Positions 61,666-64,000 of a DNA stretch of 64,000 bases are shown here, in pieces (position 1 is the stretch's first letter; each line of letters opens with the position of its first letter). The notes under the pieces were generated by a model that did not search any database, was not told the DNA's origin, and was given only the letters and a program-made list of their open reading frames with translations. The DNA lies in contig OX393549.1 in assembly GCA_947650365.1 (NCBI GenBank), positions 16,166,396-16,230,395 on the forward strand, read 5' to 3'. Position numbers and translations under genes: made by a program. Origin of the DNA: Chamaelirium japonicum (taxonomy: Eukaryota > Streptophyta > Magnoliopsida > Liliales > Melanthiaceae).

Positions 61666-61809
61666 CCAGATGGGCATCATCACCGGTAACAAACCATCTC
61701 AGCCGCTGTACCCAGCCCCTTATCTCTCTAAAAATCATCTCAGCCGTCCCTTCCACAGAGCTGGTCCCCCCCTTAATTCTCTCTCGGATTGCTCTCTTAA
61801 TTCTATTTC

Positions 61810-61890
61810 CATATATGCAGCCCTATATGCAGCCCTATATGCAGTCTATTTCCATATATGCAGCCCTATATGCAGCCCTATATGCAGCCC
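61810..61890. repeat. 12-bp minisatellite tatatgcagccc
   Basis: Two blocks of three copies separated by a tctatttcca insert. Confidence 0.9.
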
Positions 61891-61946
61891 GCTCTCGCTC
61901 TCATCTAGCTGACCTACCCGATCAAGATTGTAGGATGAGATAGAGT

Positions 61947-62012
61947 CTAGTCTAGTCAGCGTTTTTTTGTCTAGTCAGCTTTGGTGCCATTTTGTCTAGT
62001 CAGCACGAAAGC
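61947..62012. repeat. Short repeats of gtctagtcagc
   Basis: The 11-bp word occurs three to four times at intervals of about 25 bp, just left of the right-hand TA tract. Confidence 0.8.
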
Positions 62013-62026
62013 GCCGTGCCATGTTT

Positions 62027-64000
<1,974 letters not shown>

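Noticed and set aside
61370..61756. Ser-Leu or Arg-Glu rich frames near 55.5-55.8, 60.8-61.1 and 61.4-61.7 kb
   Set aside because: Translations of GA/CT microsatellites.

Overview
This window looks like satellite-rich heterochromatin of a flowering plant. The evidence is two related AT-rich tandem repeats covering about 47 kb, nested plant-type transposable elements (a Cassandra-type TRIM carrying 5S-rRNA-like LTRs, a Ty3/gypsy Tat-lineage element with two RNase H domains, hAT-type and TA-targeting MITEs), long (TA)n tracts, and intron-containing fragments of captured genes. I cannot name the species. No intact host gene is visible. The only long protein-coding frame belongs to the dead retroelement.

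Layout. Positions 1-23,735 are satellite family A (monomer about 162 bp). It is broken by (i) an LTR-like fragment plus a Cassandra element and a third, inverted Cassandra LTR (about 8,600-10,245), (ii) a probable reverse-oriented solo LTR of about 3 kb (12,752-15,763), and (iii) a hAT-type MITE with a perfect 8-bp target duplication (21,839-22,322). Positions 23,740-29,031 hold the Tat element: 5' LTR, primer-binding site, gag-protease, reverse transcriptase and first RNase H. It is cut off inside the second RNase H. From 29,032 to the end the satellite is family B (monomer about 176 bp), which shares most of its unit with A but carries a different central block. Family B is interrupted by a 391-bp MITE (44,520-44,910) and a composite insertion (55,161-62,026), both inside (TA)n tracts.

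The most interesting structure is in the satellite. Family B is a higher-order repeat: about 29-30 diverged monomers recur in the same order with a period of about 5.1 kb (deletion variants of 4.1-4.9 kb), giving five full copies and parts of others. Family A shows its own higher-order order with spacing of about 2.4-2.8 kb. One particular B monomer type carries a TA run in every copy. In two copies the run has expanded and received a MITE, so the same slot of the higher-order unit was hit twice. The change from A to B coincides with the Tat element, whose 3' part is missing at that junction.

The composite insert at 55-62 kb contains a palindromic MITE, a possible Helitron 3' end, an exon of a ZCCHC9-like zinc-knuckle gene with splice sites kept but a zinc-binding Cys codon replaced by a stop, two further exon-like pieces on the same strand, a 294-bp direct duplication, and many GA/CT tracts. 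All short open frames in the satellite and in the TA and GA tracts are judged spurious.
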